Of a DNA stretch of 64,000 bases, positions 1-6,727 are shown one piece after another. The stretch lies in assembly GCF_029436685.1 (NCBI RefSeq), contig NZ_JAROCY010000005.1, positions 1 through 64,000 on the forward strand, written 5' to 3'. The notes below the pieces were generated by a model. That model was given only the letters and a program-made list of their open reading frames with translations. It did not search any database and was not told the origin of the DNA. Position numbers and translations under genes: made by a program. Position 1 is the first letter of the stretch, and each line of letters begins with the position of its first letter. This DNA comes from Novosphingobium cyanobacteriorum. GTDB lineage: Bacteria > Pseudomonadota > Alphaproteobacteria > Sphingomonadales > Sphingomonadaceae.

Positions 1-66
1 TTTGGTTCATTGCTGCGGCTGGCAGCCGAACCGGCAAGGTAGAACAGATATGATTGTGCGGAAGGA

Positions 67-98
67 AAGAGGCTGCACGCTCTACCGCACAGCCTCTT
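67..98 (-). terminator. Hairpin downstream of the minus-strand cluster
   Basis: A 9-bp perfect inverted repeat (AAGAGGCTG / CAGCCTCTT, 14-nt loop) lies beyond the last minus-strand gene. Read on the minus strand it is followed by a pyrimidine-rich stretch. A second hairpin at 120-135 lies between it and the gene, so the two may act together to end the transcript. Confidence 0.45.
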
Positions 99-119
99 GA
101 CCTGAGAACTCCCATGTGA

Positions 120-135
120 GGGGGCCGAAGCCCCC
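120..135 (-). terminator. GC hairpin with TTCG tetraloop
   Basis: On the minus strand the sequence reads GGGGGC-TTCG-GCCCCC and begins 5 nt past the stop codon of the small membrane protein gene at 141. A very stable stem with a UUCG loop right after a stop codon is typical of transcript ends. No U-tract follows, so it may act as a processing or stability element instead. Confidence 0.5.
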
Positions 136-140
136 TTGGA

Positions 141-395
141 TCACTTGATGATCGCGGCGGCGTAGCCCCCGATGGTTCCAGCAATGACGCTGAGCGAGAT
201 CGCGGTAACCTGCAGCCACCGAAGTGTGCCCATGTCCTTGCGCATGGATTTCAGTTCGCCGACGAGGCTGGCATTGGCTTCGCTGATCTTCACGGCGATG
301 TGTCCTTCGAGACTTTCGACCACCTTCTGGGCTTCGTCTGCACTGATCTTAGCAGAACGCAGCGCGCGGAAGAAGTCGATTGGCATGTTCGTCAT
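141..395 (-). CDS. Small coiled-coil protein with C-terminal membrane anchor
   Basis: The protein has 84 residues. Residues 10-58 are charged and probably helical or coiled-coil, and residues 60-83 form a hydrophobic segment (WLQVTAISLSVIAGTIGGYA) that would anchor it in the inner membrane. The layout resembles DUF1640- or XhlA-like proteins of mobile elements, but I cannot assign a family firmly. The start was chosen because a perfect AAGGAGG ribosome-binding site lies at 401-407, 5 nt upstream; the longer open frame to 530 lacks one. It is the last gene of the minus-strand accessory cluster, 195 bp from its neighbour, and is followed by hairpins. Confidence 0.65.
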   Translation of the reverse strand: MTNMPIDFFRALRSAKISADEAQKVVESLEGHIAVKISEANASLVGELKSMRKDMGTLRWLQVTAISLSVIAGTIGGYAAAIIK

Positions 396-590
396 GGTAA
401 CCTCCTTGATCTGACGAGGGTTCCGGCAGGACGCGCGGGACCAGGAGGTCAGGGACGCGATCGGGCGCAGCCCGTCGCGCCGCATGGCGGGCGGTGGGGG
501 AACCGATTTTCTAAGGCGGCGGGCTCGCAAGAGACCGCGACGTGAAAATTGGGGGGACCGCCGATCCTTGACCGACGCCGGGTCCGCGCG

Positions 591-1133
591 TCACGCTGGG
601 AGTGCCGGTGAGCCCTCCCCCGCCCCTGGACCGAAGCTGCCCTCGAGCAACTTGTGGCGTGCCGTCTCCAGCTGGGCGATGCTGGCGATCCAGACCGACC
701 GTGCGACATGGTCATCCGGAGACTGTGCGAGCTTCTCCGCAAACCTGCGGGCCCGATGGTTGATCGCTTCGGCGACCAGCAGGATCTCGTCGAAGGTGAA
801 GCTGTGCGCGAGCGCACATCCCGACGACCGCAGCGGAAGCGTTGCGTAAGGCACGAACGGATCGGCGAGCGGCATGTAATGCCGAACGGCTTCGTCGACG
901 GCCTTGACGACGGTGTCCATCGGTACCCCGGCGATCATCCCGTTGTCGTCGGCCGCAGCATCGTCGAGGACGGCGAAGCTCCCGGCCTCGACAGTCACGG
1001 CGAAGGGTGTAGGCCCCGCCGTTGCCACGACGCATTCGTCTGTGACGAGAAGCACGTCTTGGGGTTCAACCTGATTGTCGCGGAGCGCGGACAGCGCCGC
1101 CGCGGAGGAAGCGAAGTGGTGGACCCGGTGCAT
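591..1133 (-). CDS. Uncharacterised accessory protein, 180 aa
   Basis: I do not recognise a family. The protein is soluble and acidic in its first half, with no signal peptide or membrane segment. The middle carries an alternating hydrophobic pattern suggesting an alpha/beta fold (VLLVTDECVV, PFAVTVEAG), and the second half is helical. An AAAGGA ribosome-binding site sits just upstream of the ATG, and a palindrome (1156-1166) lies 22 bp beyond, so this gene may start its own transcript. It is separated from the upstream gene by 183 bp, unlike the other tightly packed genes of the cluster. Confidence 0.6.
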   Translation of the reverse strand: MHRVHHFASSAAALSALRDNQVEPQDVLLVTDECVVATAGPTPFAVTVEAGSFAVLDDAAADDNGMIAGVPMDTVVKAVDEAVRHYMPLADPFVPYATLPLRSSGCALAHSFTFDEILLVAEAINHRARRFAEKLAQSPDDHVARSVWIASIAQLETARHKLLEGSFGPGAGEGSPALPA

Positions 1134-1155
1134 TGCCGTATCCTTTCGATCTGTA

Positions 1156-1166
1156 TGTTCAGAACA
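1156..1166 (-). promoter_or_regulatory. Palindromic operator-like site
   Basis: TGTTC-A-GAACA is an 11-bp palindrome around one central base, 22 bp upstream of the start codon of the 180-aa gene. It sits in the only AT-richer stretch of this cluster, so it is a candidate regulator-binding site. It does not have the spaced GTTC-N7-GTTC layout of the alphaproteobacterial LexA box. No cognate regulator is visible. Confidence 0.3.
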
Positions 1167-1316
1167 AATTCACGATTGACAAGAGTCCTTGTGCGACTGC
1201 GAACAGATTGTCTCAAAGCGAGGCAATCCAGTCGCTTGCGGCGGTTTACTTGTCGCTTGTGAGCTATTGCATCCGTTCCGGAGCAATCTGCCGTTCCCCC
1301 TTGCCTTTCGTCCGCG

Positions 1317-1598
1317 TCAGCTGGGGTTGCGAATGATGAATGCTCGGATCGCCGCCTGCTGGCGGTCCAGCTTGGCGGTCAGCGCACCGATGTCCGACCG
1401 ATGGGCGTGCTGCAGGCGCGCCAGTGAATCTTGGTATTCGACCTCATCGGTCTTGCGCCATCCGCTGTCACCACGATGCGCCGCTGGCGAATTGGCGGAG
1501 CGTGCGGCATCGCGGCGAAGACGGTCCTGCAAGCCGTTAAGGCGCGCGCGGACAGCATCGCGGGCGGCGATCATCCGGTGATACTCTGGTTCCTTCAC
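1317..1598 (-). CDS. Small helical protein, 93 aa
   Basis: The protein is 93 residues, rich in Arg, Ala and Gln, with a heptad-like helical pattern and no membrane segment. It starts with GTG in a GTGA overlap with the stop codon of the preceding gene, implying translational coupling. The family is unknown. The overlap and the shared strand support it as a real member of the accessory operon. Confidence 0.5.
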   Translation of the reverse strand: MKEPEYHRMIAARDAVRARLNGLQDRLRRDAARSANSPAAHRGDSGWRKTDEVEYQDSLARLQHAHRSDIGALTAKLDRQQAAIRAFIIRNPS

Positions 1599-1975
1599 GA
1601 CGGCGCTCCGAGGCGCTCGAGGAGCATCACGAGGATCGAGGGCTTCTTGGCCTCTTCGAGCTTGCGGCTGTCGACGACGTGGGTGCCGCCCCGGGTGATG
1701 GCAAAGCAGTCGAAGGTGGGCGACTGCCCGCCGTTCGCGTTCGGAATCGTCGAGCCGCGATCGTGGTACTGGATGTCGATAAACGCCGGTGGGCCGCCGG
1801 TCTCGTAGGGTCCGAAGTAGAAGGTGACGCGATTGCCGTCGCTCGTCTTGGTGGTCAGGGTGAATCCCCCGTCGGGAATGTCGATCACCTTGTGCGGAAC
1901 GTCATTGAACTGTGCGAAGCCGATCGCGGTTGCGTCGGCCGCCCGCATGACGGGCAGTTCGGTGATATCGGGCAT
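1595..1975 (-). CDS. Uncharacterised protein, 126 aa, beta-rich
   Basis: The protein runs from MPDITELPVM to a C-terminal helix and is predicted to be beta-rich and cytosolic. It contains a run of aromatic and Gly-Pro residues (YFGPYETGGPPAFIDIQYHD). The start at 1975 was chosen over longer upstream frames because GGAGAAG lies 6 nt before it and because the longer frame would run into the PAPS-reductase-like gene. It lies 23 bp downstream of that gene and is coupled to the next gene by a GTGA overlap. No family recognised. Confidence 0.6.
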   Translation of the reverse strand: MPDITELPVMRAADATAIGFAQFNDVPHKVIDIPDGGFTLTTKTSDGNRVTFYFGPYETGGPPAFIDIQYHDRGSTIPNANGGQSPTFDCFAITRGGTHVVDSRKLEEAKKPSILVMLLERLGAPS

Positions 1976-1998
1976 GGGACTTCTCCGTGTTGAGAGGA

Positions 1999-3150
1999 TC
2001 AGGCGGGCTTGGCGAGCATCAGCTGCTCGAAGCGGCCGCGCACGGCGCGGGCATCGCTGAAGCGATTGTCGAGGCGGTGGCGTGCCAGGATCGATGCTCG
2101 GGACGCCGCGATCCGGGTTGCCTCGTCGAGCGTCGGCAGGCGGGGTGGCCAGCCTTTGCAGAACCGCAGATCGGCGGGCATCGCAGCCTCCAGCGCGCGG
2201 CGCTCGGCCGCGTCGCGCTTCGCGCGCTCGATATCCGCCCGCAGCGTCGTGGGGAGCAGATGCGGTGCGGTGTCGGCGAGCCATCGCGCGGGCTGAAACG
2301 AAAAGGTCGAGCGTGCCTCGAGGTCGACCAACTGCAAGAGCGCTTCGCGATTGGTCGGCGCTGAAGCCGACGCCTTGGCGTCTGCCAGGGACTGCAGCAC
2401 GCAGTAGCGGCATGATAGGCGAGTGGAGCCGTAGCAGGTGTAGGCTTCGTGGAGCGGGATCCCGAGGGCGTCATGCAGCGCGAAGACCTGATCGGTCGCC
2501 CAATGGACGATCGGGTGCCACACCATCATGGCGGTGCCGTTGGCGTTCCCCGGCCTCGCGAAGCGGTCGTCGGGCTTCCATTCCGGCGCCTTGCTGCGCG
2601 CGGCGCTCTCGTCGCGTCGGATGCCGATGATCTGGACGATCGTTTCGCCGGCGAATTCGCGTGCGAGGAAGGGCCCAAGCACCTGCGCCTTCTGCTCTGA
2701 CGTGCAGAATCGGAGTGAGGCCGAGGACCACGGACCGATGAGGTTGTAGATCTCGAGATTCTCGTAACGGGCTTTCCCGTTGGCGAAGCGCTGTTCCCAG
2801 CGGTCGATCAAGTCACCTCCGCGGCGGCGGCGAACGTGCAGCCGGATTCCCGCGCGCACGGCCAGCGCTTCGACCATATCAGGGGTGCTGTCCCATTCGG
2901 CGCGGCCGAGGTCGGCATGGACCGCTATGCGCCGGGAGCGCGGATGCCCGATGGCATCCAGCGCCAACATGGTCGCGAACAGCGCGGCCGAGGAATCCTT
3001 GCCGCCCGAGAGGTTGAATACGGCCCAGGCACCGTCCCGCAGTGCCCGCTCGATCTCCGGCGGGAGCGCGATTGGGGGGATTGCGCTGGCCGCGGGAAGG
3101 ACGATACGGTTGACGGCGGTCACGGCGACCCTGCCGGGCATGCGAGCCAT
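1999..3150 (-). CDS. PP-loop / PAPS-reductase-family protein of a mobile element
   Basis: This 383-aa protein belongs to the adenine nucleotide alpha-hydrolase (PP-loop) superfamily that includes PAPS reductase and DndC. The SGGKDSS pyrophosphate-binding loop is at residues 48-54, followed by HADLGRAEW (78-86) and GIRRDES (176-182). Four cysteines (C149, C239, C247, C250), including a CRYC pair, could hold an iron-sulfur cluster as proposed for DndC. Members activate a substrate by adenylation; what this one modifies is unknown. No DndB, DndD or DndE partner is present, so it is not a complete phosphorothioation system. The frame overlaps the upstream gene by 31 bp; Met4 (3141) is an alternative start. 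Confidence 0.75.
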   Translation of the reverse strand: MARMPGRVAVTAVNRIVLPAASAIPPIALPPEIERALRDGAWAVFNLSGGKDSSAALFATMLALDAIGHPRSRRIAVHADLGRAEWDSTPDMVEALAVRAGIRLHVRRRRGGDLIDRWEQRFANGKARYENLEIYNLIGPWSSASLRFCTSEQKAQVLGPFLAREFAGETIVQIIGIRRDESAARSKAPEWKPDDRFARPGNANGTAMMVWHPIVHWATDQVFALHDALGIPLHEAYTCYGSTRLSCRYCVLQSLADAKASASAPTNREALLQLVDLEARSTFSFQPARWLADTAPHLLPTTLRADIERAKRDAAERRALEAAMPADLRFCKGWPPRLPTLDEATRIAASRASILARHRLDNRFSDARAVRGRFEQLMLAKPA

Positions 3151-3815
3151 TCGGGTTCGTCGTGCGCAATCGGCTTGTCGAACGCGGCGGCCTCGGCCTT
3201 GGAAAAAACGGTCGCTTCAGCCAATCGTCCGAAACCGGTTTCGTTGTTCCAGAACGACAAGCCATGCTCGGGGTCGCGCGTGGCGAGCACGAAGCCCGAA
3301 CGGCCTTCGTCGGTAGGTGTGCCGTCGAGGCCGGCGCGCAGGATATCGGATGTGCTGTGGTAGCGGATCCCGGCTTGGGTGATCACGATGGCCCCACCGC
3401 CGAACTCGTCGTGGCGAAGCCGATCGCAGGTGTAGGCGTACTGGAATCCGAGCGGCAACGCGGACTTGGCGCACGCGAACAGCAGGTTCGCGACCTGTTC
3501 GACGCCGAACTGGTCACCGGTGAAGCTCACGATCTTGGTGTCGGCCTCGGGTCCGTCCTCAATGGTGATGTCGGCGTCGAGACAGGGAAAATCCGCGTCG
3601 GGAAAGATCGTCATGACGCCGGCGAACGGGTCGGCATCACCGCCCGGGAAAGCGGTCGCGAATTCGGGGCCGAGGTCCGCCACGAAGGCGGTGGCTTCAT
3701 CGCCCTCGACGCCGTTGTCGATGGCCTCGATCGCGCGCTGGACCGCGGCGATCAGGCGGGCTTCGGACGCGGTAACGGTGACCGCGAATGCGGCCTGAAG
3801 ATAGTTGTTTGCCAC
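3120..3815 (-). CDS. Uncharacterised accessory protein, 231 aa
   Basis: I do not recognise a family. The protein is acidic, with several Cys residues (PCLDAD near 90; FACAKSALP; YTCDRL) and a mixed alpha/beta pattern; no signal peptide or membrane helix. A GTG start (VANNYLQAAF) was chosen because GGAGA lies upstream, and because the longer frame to 3902 would overlap the preceding gene with low-complexity Pro/Ser-rich sequence. It directly precedes the PP-loop gene and overlaps it, so the two products may act together. Confidence 0.6.
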   Translation of the reverse strand: MANNYLQAAFAVTVTASEARLIAAVQRAIEAIDNGVEGDEATAFVADLGPEFATAFPGGDADPFAGVMTIFPDADFPCLDADITIEDGPEADTKIVSFTGDQFGVEQVANLLFACAKSALPLGFQYAYTCDRLRHDEFGGGAIVITQAGIRYHSTSDILRAGLDGTPTDEGRSGFVLATRDPEHGLSFWNNETGFGRLAEATVFSKAEAAAFDKPIAHDEPEWLACPAGSP

Positions 3816-3834
3816 GGTGGGTCTCCGGTTGCCG

Positions 3835-4179
3835 TCAGGCGAGAAGGGGGGCGACGGCGGGGTCGATTTCGAAACCGAGCTGCCGCGCGAACTCGGCCGC
3901 ACGGCGGATGGCGCCAGGCTCGACCTTCAGCGATTCGGCGACGATCTCTAGTGTGTCGCCGTCCTTCGACGGCGCCATGCTGTGCAGGTGGCCGTGCGCG
4001 GTGGTGATGGCGAACGGCCAGGTCATAGCGACCGCGACGACGCCTTCGGCGTGTACGAGCAGCGTGTCGCCGGTCTCGATCGCCTCGTCGATCTGCGTCG
4101 CATCGTAGGCGTTGCCGGTCGTCTCGAAGGCGTGGATGCGGTGCGCGGTGAACGCGAAGCGCTCAGAGTCGGTCAGCAT
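3835..4179 (-). CDS. Uncharacterised protein, 114 aa
   Basis: This 114-residue protein begins MLTDSERFAFTAHRIHAFE. The middle is hydrophobic (TLLVHAEGVVAVAMTWPFAITT) but too polar for a convincing membrane helix, and the C-terminal third (EIVAESLKVEPGAIRRAAEFAR) looks like a small helix-turn-helix-type bundle. It overlaps the preceding DUF6915 gene by 17 bp and lies 19 bp from the next gene, so it is translated from the same message. Function unknown. Confidence 0.6.
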   Translation of the reverse strand: MLTDSERFAFTAHRIHAFETTGNAYDATQIDEAIETGDTLLVHAEGVVAVAMTWPFAITTAHGHLHSMAPSKDGDTLEIVAESLKVEPGAIRRAAEFARQLGFEIDPAVAPLLA

Positions 4180-4561
4180 CGGCCTCTCCCTTCACGGTGA
4201 CGGTGATGATGTCGGGGTCGAGGCCCGGCGAGCCTTGCGGATTCGCGCGGAGCATCCAGCTGGCGGGCCGTATCTCGCGGGCCCAATCGGCGAAGGAGGG
4301 GACGCGTCCGAGATCCTCGATGACGTGCTGCTCGCCGATCAGGCGGACCGGCACGATGCGGCCGTCGCTGTTGACGATCGTCTGGCCGAAGATCGTCTCC
4401 AGCATGAAGATGCCTTCGGCATGGTGACGCAGCGCACGGTGCCGGGGGTCGGCGATGATCGCCTTGGACTGGTCGAACCAGTCGTGAAGCGCCCGATAAT
4501 CCTCGACCCGTCCGCCCCAGCGGCGAACCGACGACAGGCAATGGTAGTAGCAGTGCGACAT
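4163..4561 (-). CDS. DUF6915-type protein
   Basis: The 132-aa product matches the pattern I associate with DUF6915: an N-terminal MSHCYYHCLSSVRRWGG, then HDWFDQSKAIIADPRHRALRHHAEGIFMLE, then IGEQHVIEDLG and a C-terminal RPASWM. These proteins have no known function and are frequent on sphingomonad and other alphaproteobacterial plasmids and prophages. The several conserved His residues could bind metal; that is inference. The gene lies 3 bp from the truncated gene upstream and overlaps the gene downstream. Confidence 0.7.
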   Translation of the reverse strand: MSHCYYHCLSSVRRWGGRVEDYRALHDWFDQSKAIIADPRHRALRHHAEGIFMLETIFGQTIVNSDGRIVPVRLIGEQHVIEDLGRVPSFADWAREIRPASWMLRANPQGSPGLDPDIITVTVKGEADADRL

Positions 4562-4564
4562 CGG

Positions 4565-4813
4565 TCAGCCCTCCCATTCGTGGGTGAAGCACTCGGTCTC
4601 GGTGATCCGAACGCTGTGTTCGAGGACGGCCTTGCGCGCGGCGATGTCGATGGTGAGCTCGCCGAAGGCGCCGTCGCCGTCCTCCCAACCGTTGTGCTTC
4701 TGGGCCAGCATCTCGAGGCCGAGATCGTCGATCGCTTGGGCGAAGGTCGTGTCGACCTCGAATGCGTCGCCGCGGAAGGGAACTGACCAGGACGTGCATG
4801 GCATTTCGGGCAT
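4565..4813 (-). pseudogene. Probable DUF6878-like gene, 5'-truncated
   Basis: The last 70 or so codons (FAQAIDDLGLEMLAQKHNGWEDGDGAFGELTIDIA...) resemble the C-terminal part of DUF6878-like accessory proteins, which are usually about twice as long. Upstream of about 4815 the frame runs into sequence antisense to an aminotransferase and loses any resemblance. The ATG at 4813 is the first in-frame start inside the recognisable part and has no clear ribosome-binding site. I read this as the remains of the cluster's first gene, cut by a recombination event. The family assignment is from memory of the motif and is moderate. Confidence 0.5.
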
Positions 4814-4860
4814 CGGCAGTTCCGGTGCGGTGCCATCGTGGTCCGCTGGTCCCTGCAGGC
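4814..4860. other. Recombination junction between two broken genes
   Basis: On the left the minus-strand DUF6878-like gene loses its 5' half; on the right a plus-strand aminotransferase starts in mid-protein. The roughly 50 bp between them match neither gene. No insertion-sequence ends, target duplication or integrase can be seen, so the mechanism is not evident. Confidence 0.6.
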
Positions 4861-5859
4861 TGGTATCGGTCGAACGCGTTGGGACAGCCGCACCGCAAGA
4901 AGGTGATCGTTCGGGACCGCGCCTATCACGGATCGACCCTTTCGGCGGCGGCCCTGACCGGCCTGCCGGGCAACCATACCTCGTTCGATGTTCCCGCCCA
5001 GCGCATCCTGCGCACGCGGTGTCCGCACTTCTGGCGCGAGGGGCTGCCCGGCGAGGACGAGCAGGCATTCAGTGATCGCCTGATTGCCGAGCTTGAGGCA
5101 ATGATCCTGGCCGAAGGTCCCGAAACGATCGCCGCGTTCTTTGCCGAACCGGTGCAGGGTGCCGGAGGCGTGATCGTGCCGCCTTCGGGCTATTGGGAAA
5201 AGATCCAGACGCTGCTCAGACGGCATGACATCCTGCTGGTGGTCGACGAAGTCGTCTGCGGCTTTGGCAGGACCGGAACCATGTTCGGATCGACCACGTT
5301 CGGAATCGCGCCGGACATCATGATCGTGTCAAAGCAGCTGACCTCTGCCTATGCGCCGCTGGCCGCCGTTCTCATCAACGACCGGGTGTTCGAGCCGATC
5401 GCCGCCGAAAGCGACCGGATCGGCACCCTGGGCCATGGCTTCACGAGCAGCGGCCACCCGGTCAGTTGCGCAGTCGCGCTGGAAACCATCCGGATCATCG
5501 AGGAAGAGGATCTGTCCGGCCGGTCCGCAGCCATGGGCGAACGCCTGCTGGCCGGATTGCAGCGCTATTCCGACCACCCGCTGGTTGGCGAAGTGCGCGG
5601 AACGGGCCTGCTTGCCGCGATCGAGTTCGTGACCGACAAGGACCGCAAGACAAGCCATCATGGCGCAGGGCACCTTGCCCAGACGATGGGCCGGCTGTTG
5701 CTGGCGGAAGGTGTGATCGTGCGCGCACTGGGAGAAGCCATCGCTTTTTGCCCGCCGATGATCATAGATGAAGCGCAGATCGACGATCTGGTGGCGCGCG
5801 TGGGGGCGGCGCTGGAAAATCTGGAAGCGGCCGTGGAAAGTGGCGGGAGGAAGGCATGA
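4861..5859 (+). pseudogene. Class III (omega-type) aminotransferase, N-terminally truncated
   Basis: From WYRSNALG onward the frame matches class III PLP aminotransferases of the omega-amino acid:pyruvate type: RAYHGSTLSAAALTGLP, then AFFAEPVQGAGGVIVPP, LLVVDEVVCGFGRTG, and the PLP lysine in VSKQLTSAYAPLAAV. Full-length members have about 450-460 residues; roughly the first 130-150, including the cofactor-phosphate-binding Gly/Ser segment, are missing. The frame stays open upstream to 4762, but that part has no resemblance to the family. The enzyme is therefore probably inactive. It overlaps the next gene by 4 bp (ATGA), showing that it was once the upstream member of that operon. Confidence 0.75.
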
Positions 5860-6713
5860 GCAAGTTCGAAACGATCGTCGAAGGGCTGGGCTTTCCCGAA
5901 GGACCCGCGTTCCTGCCGGACGGGAGCGTGGCCTTCGTCGATCTGCTGCACCAATGCGTGCGCCGCTACCGGGCGGGAGAGACCAGCGTGATCGCCCGGC
6001 TCGACGGATCGCCCAACGGCATGCGATTGGGCCCCGACGGTGCGCTCTATATTGCCAATAATGGAGGCGTGGCCCCCGATGGCCTGCACGCGGTCAAGGT
6101 GATGGACAACCAGGTGACCGGCCGCATCCAGCGCGTGAGCCTGGACGGGCTGGTCGAGGATGTCGTGACGGATCTGCCCGGCGAAGGGCCTTGGCGTCCC
6201 AATGACCTGGTCTTTTCGCCCGAAGGGAAAGTGATGTTCACTGACCCGCAGAACTGGGAACAGGTGGAGGACTGGGGAACCGAGGGCCGAATCCCGGGCT
6301 ATGGGGGCGGGCGCCTGTTTGCCGCCTCGATCGGTGGGCCGGCAACCCACCTCCTGGATTTCTACGGCTTCACCAACGGACTGGCCTTCCATCCGGACGG
6401 ATCCTTGCTGGTGGCGATGACCTTGCTCAAGGCGATCATCAAGCTTCCCTGGCATGGCGACCGCGTGGGCCAGCCAACCATGTGGTGCCAGTTCGAGGAT
6501 GGTACCGCGCCCGATGGGATCCTGATCCATGAGGACCTGCTCTACGTCGCCGGGAGTCTGGGCGATCGGGTGTCAGTTGTCGACATGGGCGGGCGCCATG
6601 TCCGCGCGATCGAGATGGAGGCGGGAAGCGACCCCACCAATCTTGCGGTTGGCGGAGGGAAACTTTGGATCACGCTCGGCCTGCCGGGCAAGCTTGTCAC
6701 CATGGATCTGTGA
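5856..6713 (+). CDS. SMP-30/gluconolactonase-family hydrolase
   Basis: This 285-aa protein has the six-bladed beta-propeller signature of the SMP-30/gluconolactonase/LRE family: PEGPAFLPDG near residue 14 (E15 is the usual metal ligand), SPNGMRLGPDGALYIAN, RPNDLVFSPEGKVMFTDP, and TNGLAFHPDGSLLVA. Members hydrolyse lactones with a bound divalent metal. It is cytosolic, with no signal peptide. The ATG overlaps the aminotransferase stop codon and the next gene follows within 15 bp, so the operon probably processed an amine or amide whose product cyclises to a lactone. The substrate is not known. Confidence 0.85.
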   Translation: MSKFETIVEGLGFPEGPAFLPDGSVAFVDLLHQCVRRYRAGETSVIARLDGSPNGMRLGPDGALYIANNGGVAPDGLHAVKVMDNQVTGRIQRVSLDGLVEDVVTDLPGEGPWRPNDLVFSPEGKVMFTDPQNWEQVEDWGTEGRIPGYGGGRLFAASIGGPATHLLDFYGFTNGLAFHPDGSLLVAMTLLKAIIKLPWHGDRVGQPTMWCQFEDGTAPDGILIHEDLLYVAGSLGDRVSVVDMGGRHVRAIEMEAGSDPTNLAVGGGKLWITLGLPGKLVTMDL

Positions 6714-6727
6714 CGGGTTGGCGGGCG

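Noticed and set aside
1141..1220. LexA (SOS) box before the 180-aa gene
   Set aside because: The site is TGTTC-A-GAACA, without the GTTC-N7-GTTC spacing of the alphaproteobacterial SOS box.
1999..3150. Complete Dnd phosphorothioation system
   Set aside because: Only one PP-loop protein is present; no dndA, dndB, dndD or dndE-like genes are in the neighbourhood.
4762..4860. Functional new N-terminus for the aminotransferase
   Set aside because: The in-frame 33 codons are antisense to the broken accessory gene and cannot replace the missing 130-150 residues of the fold.
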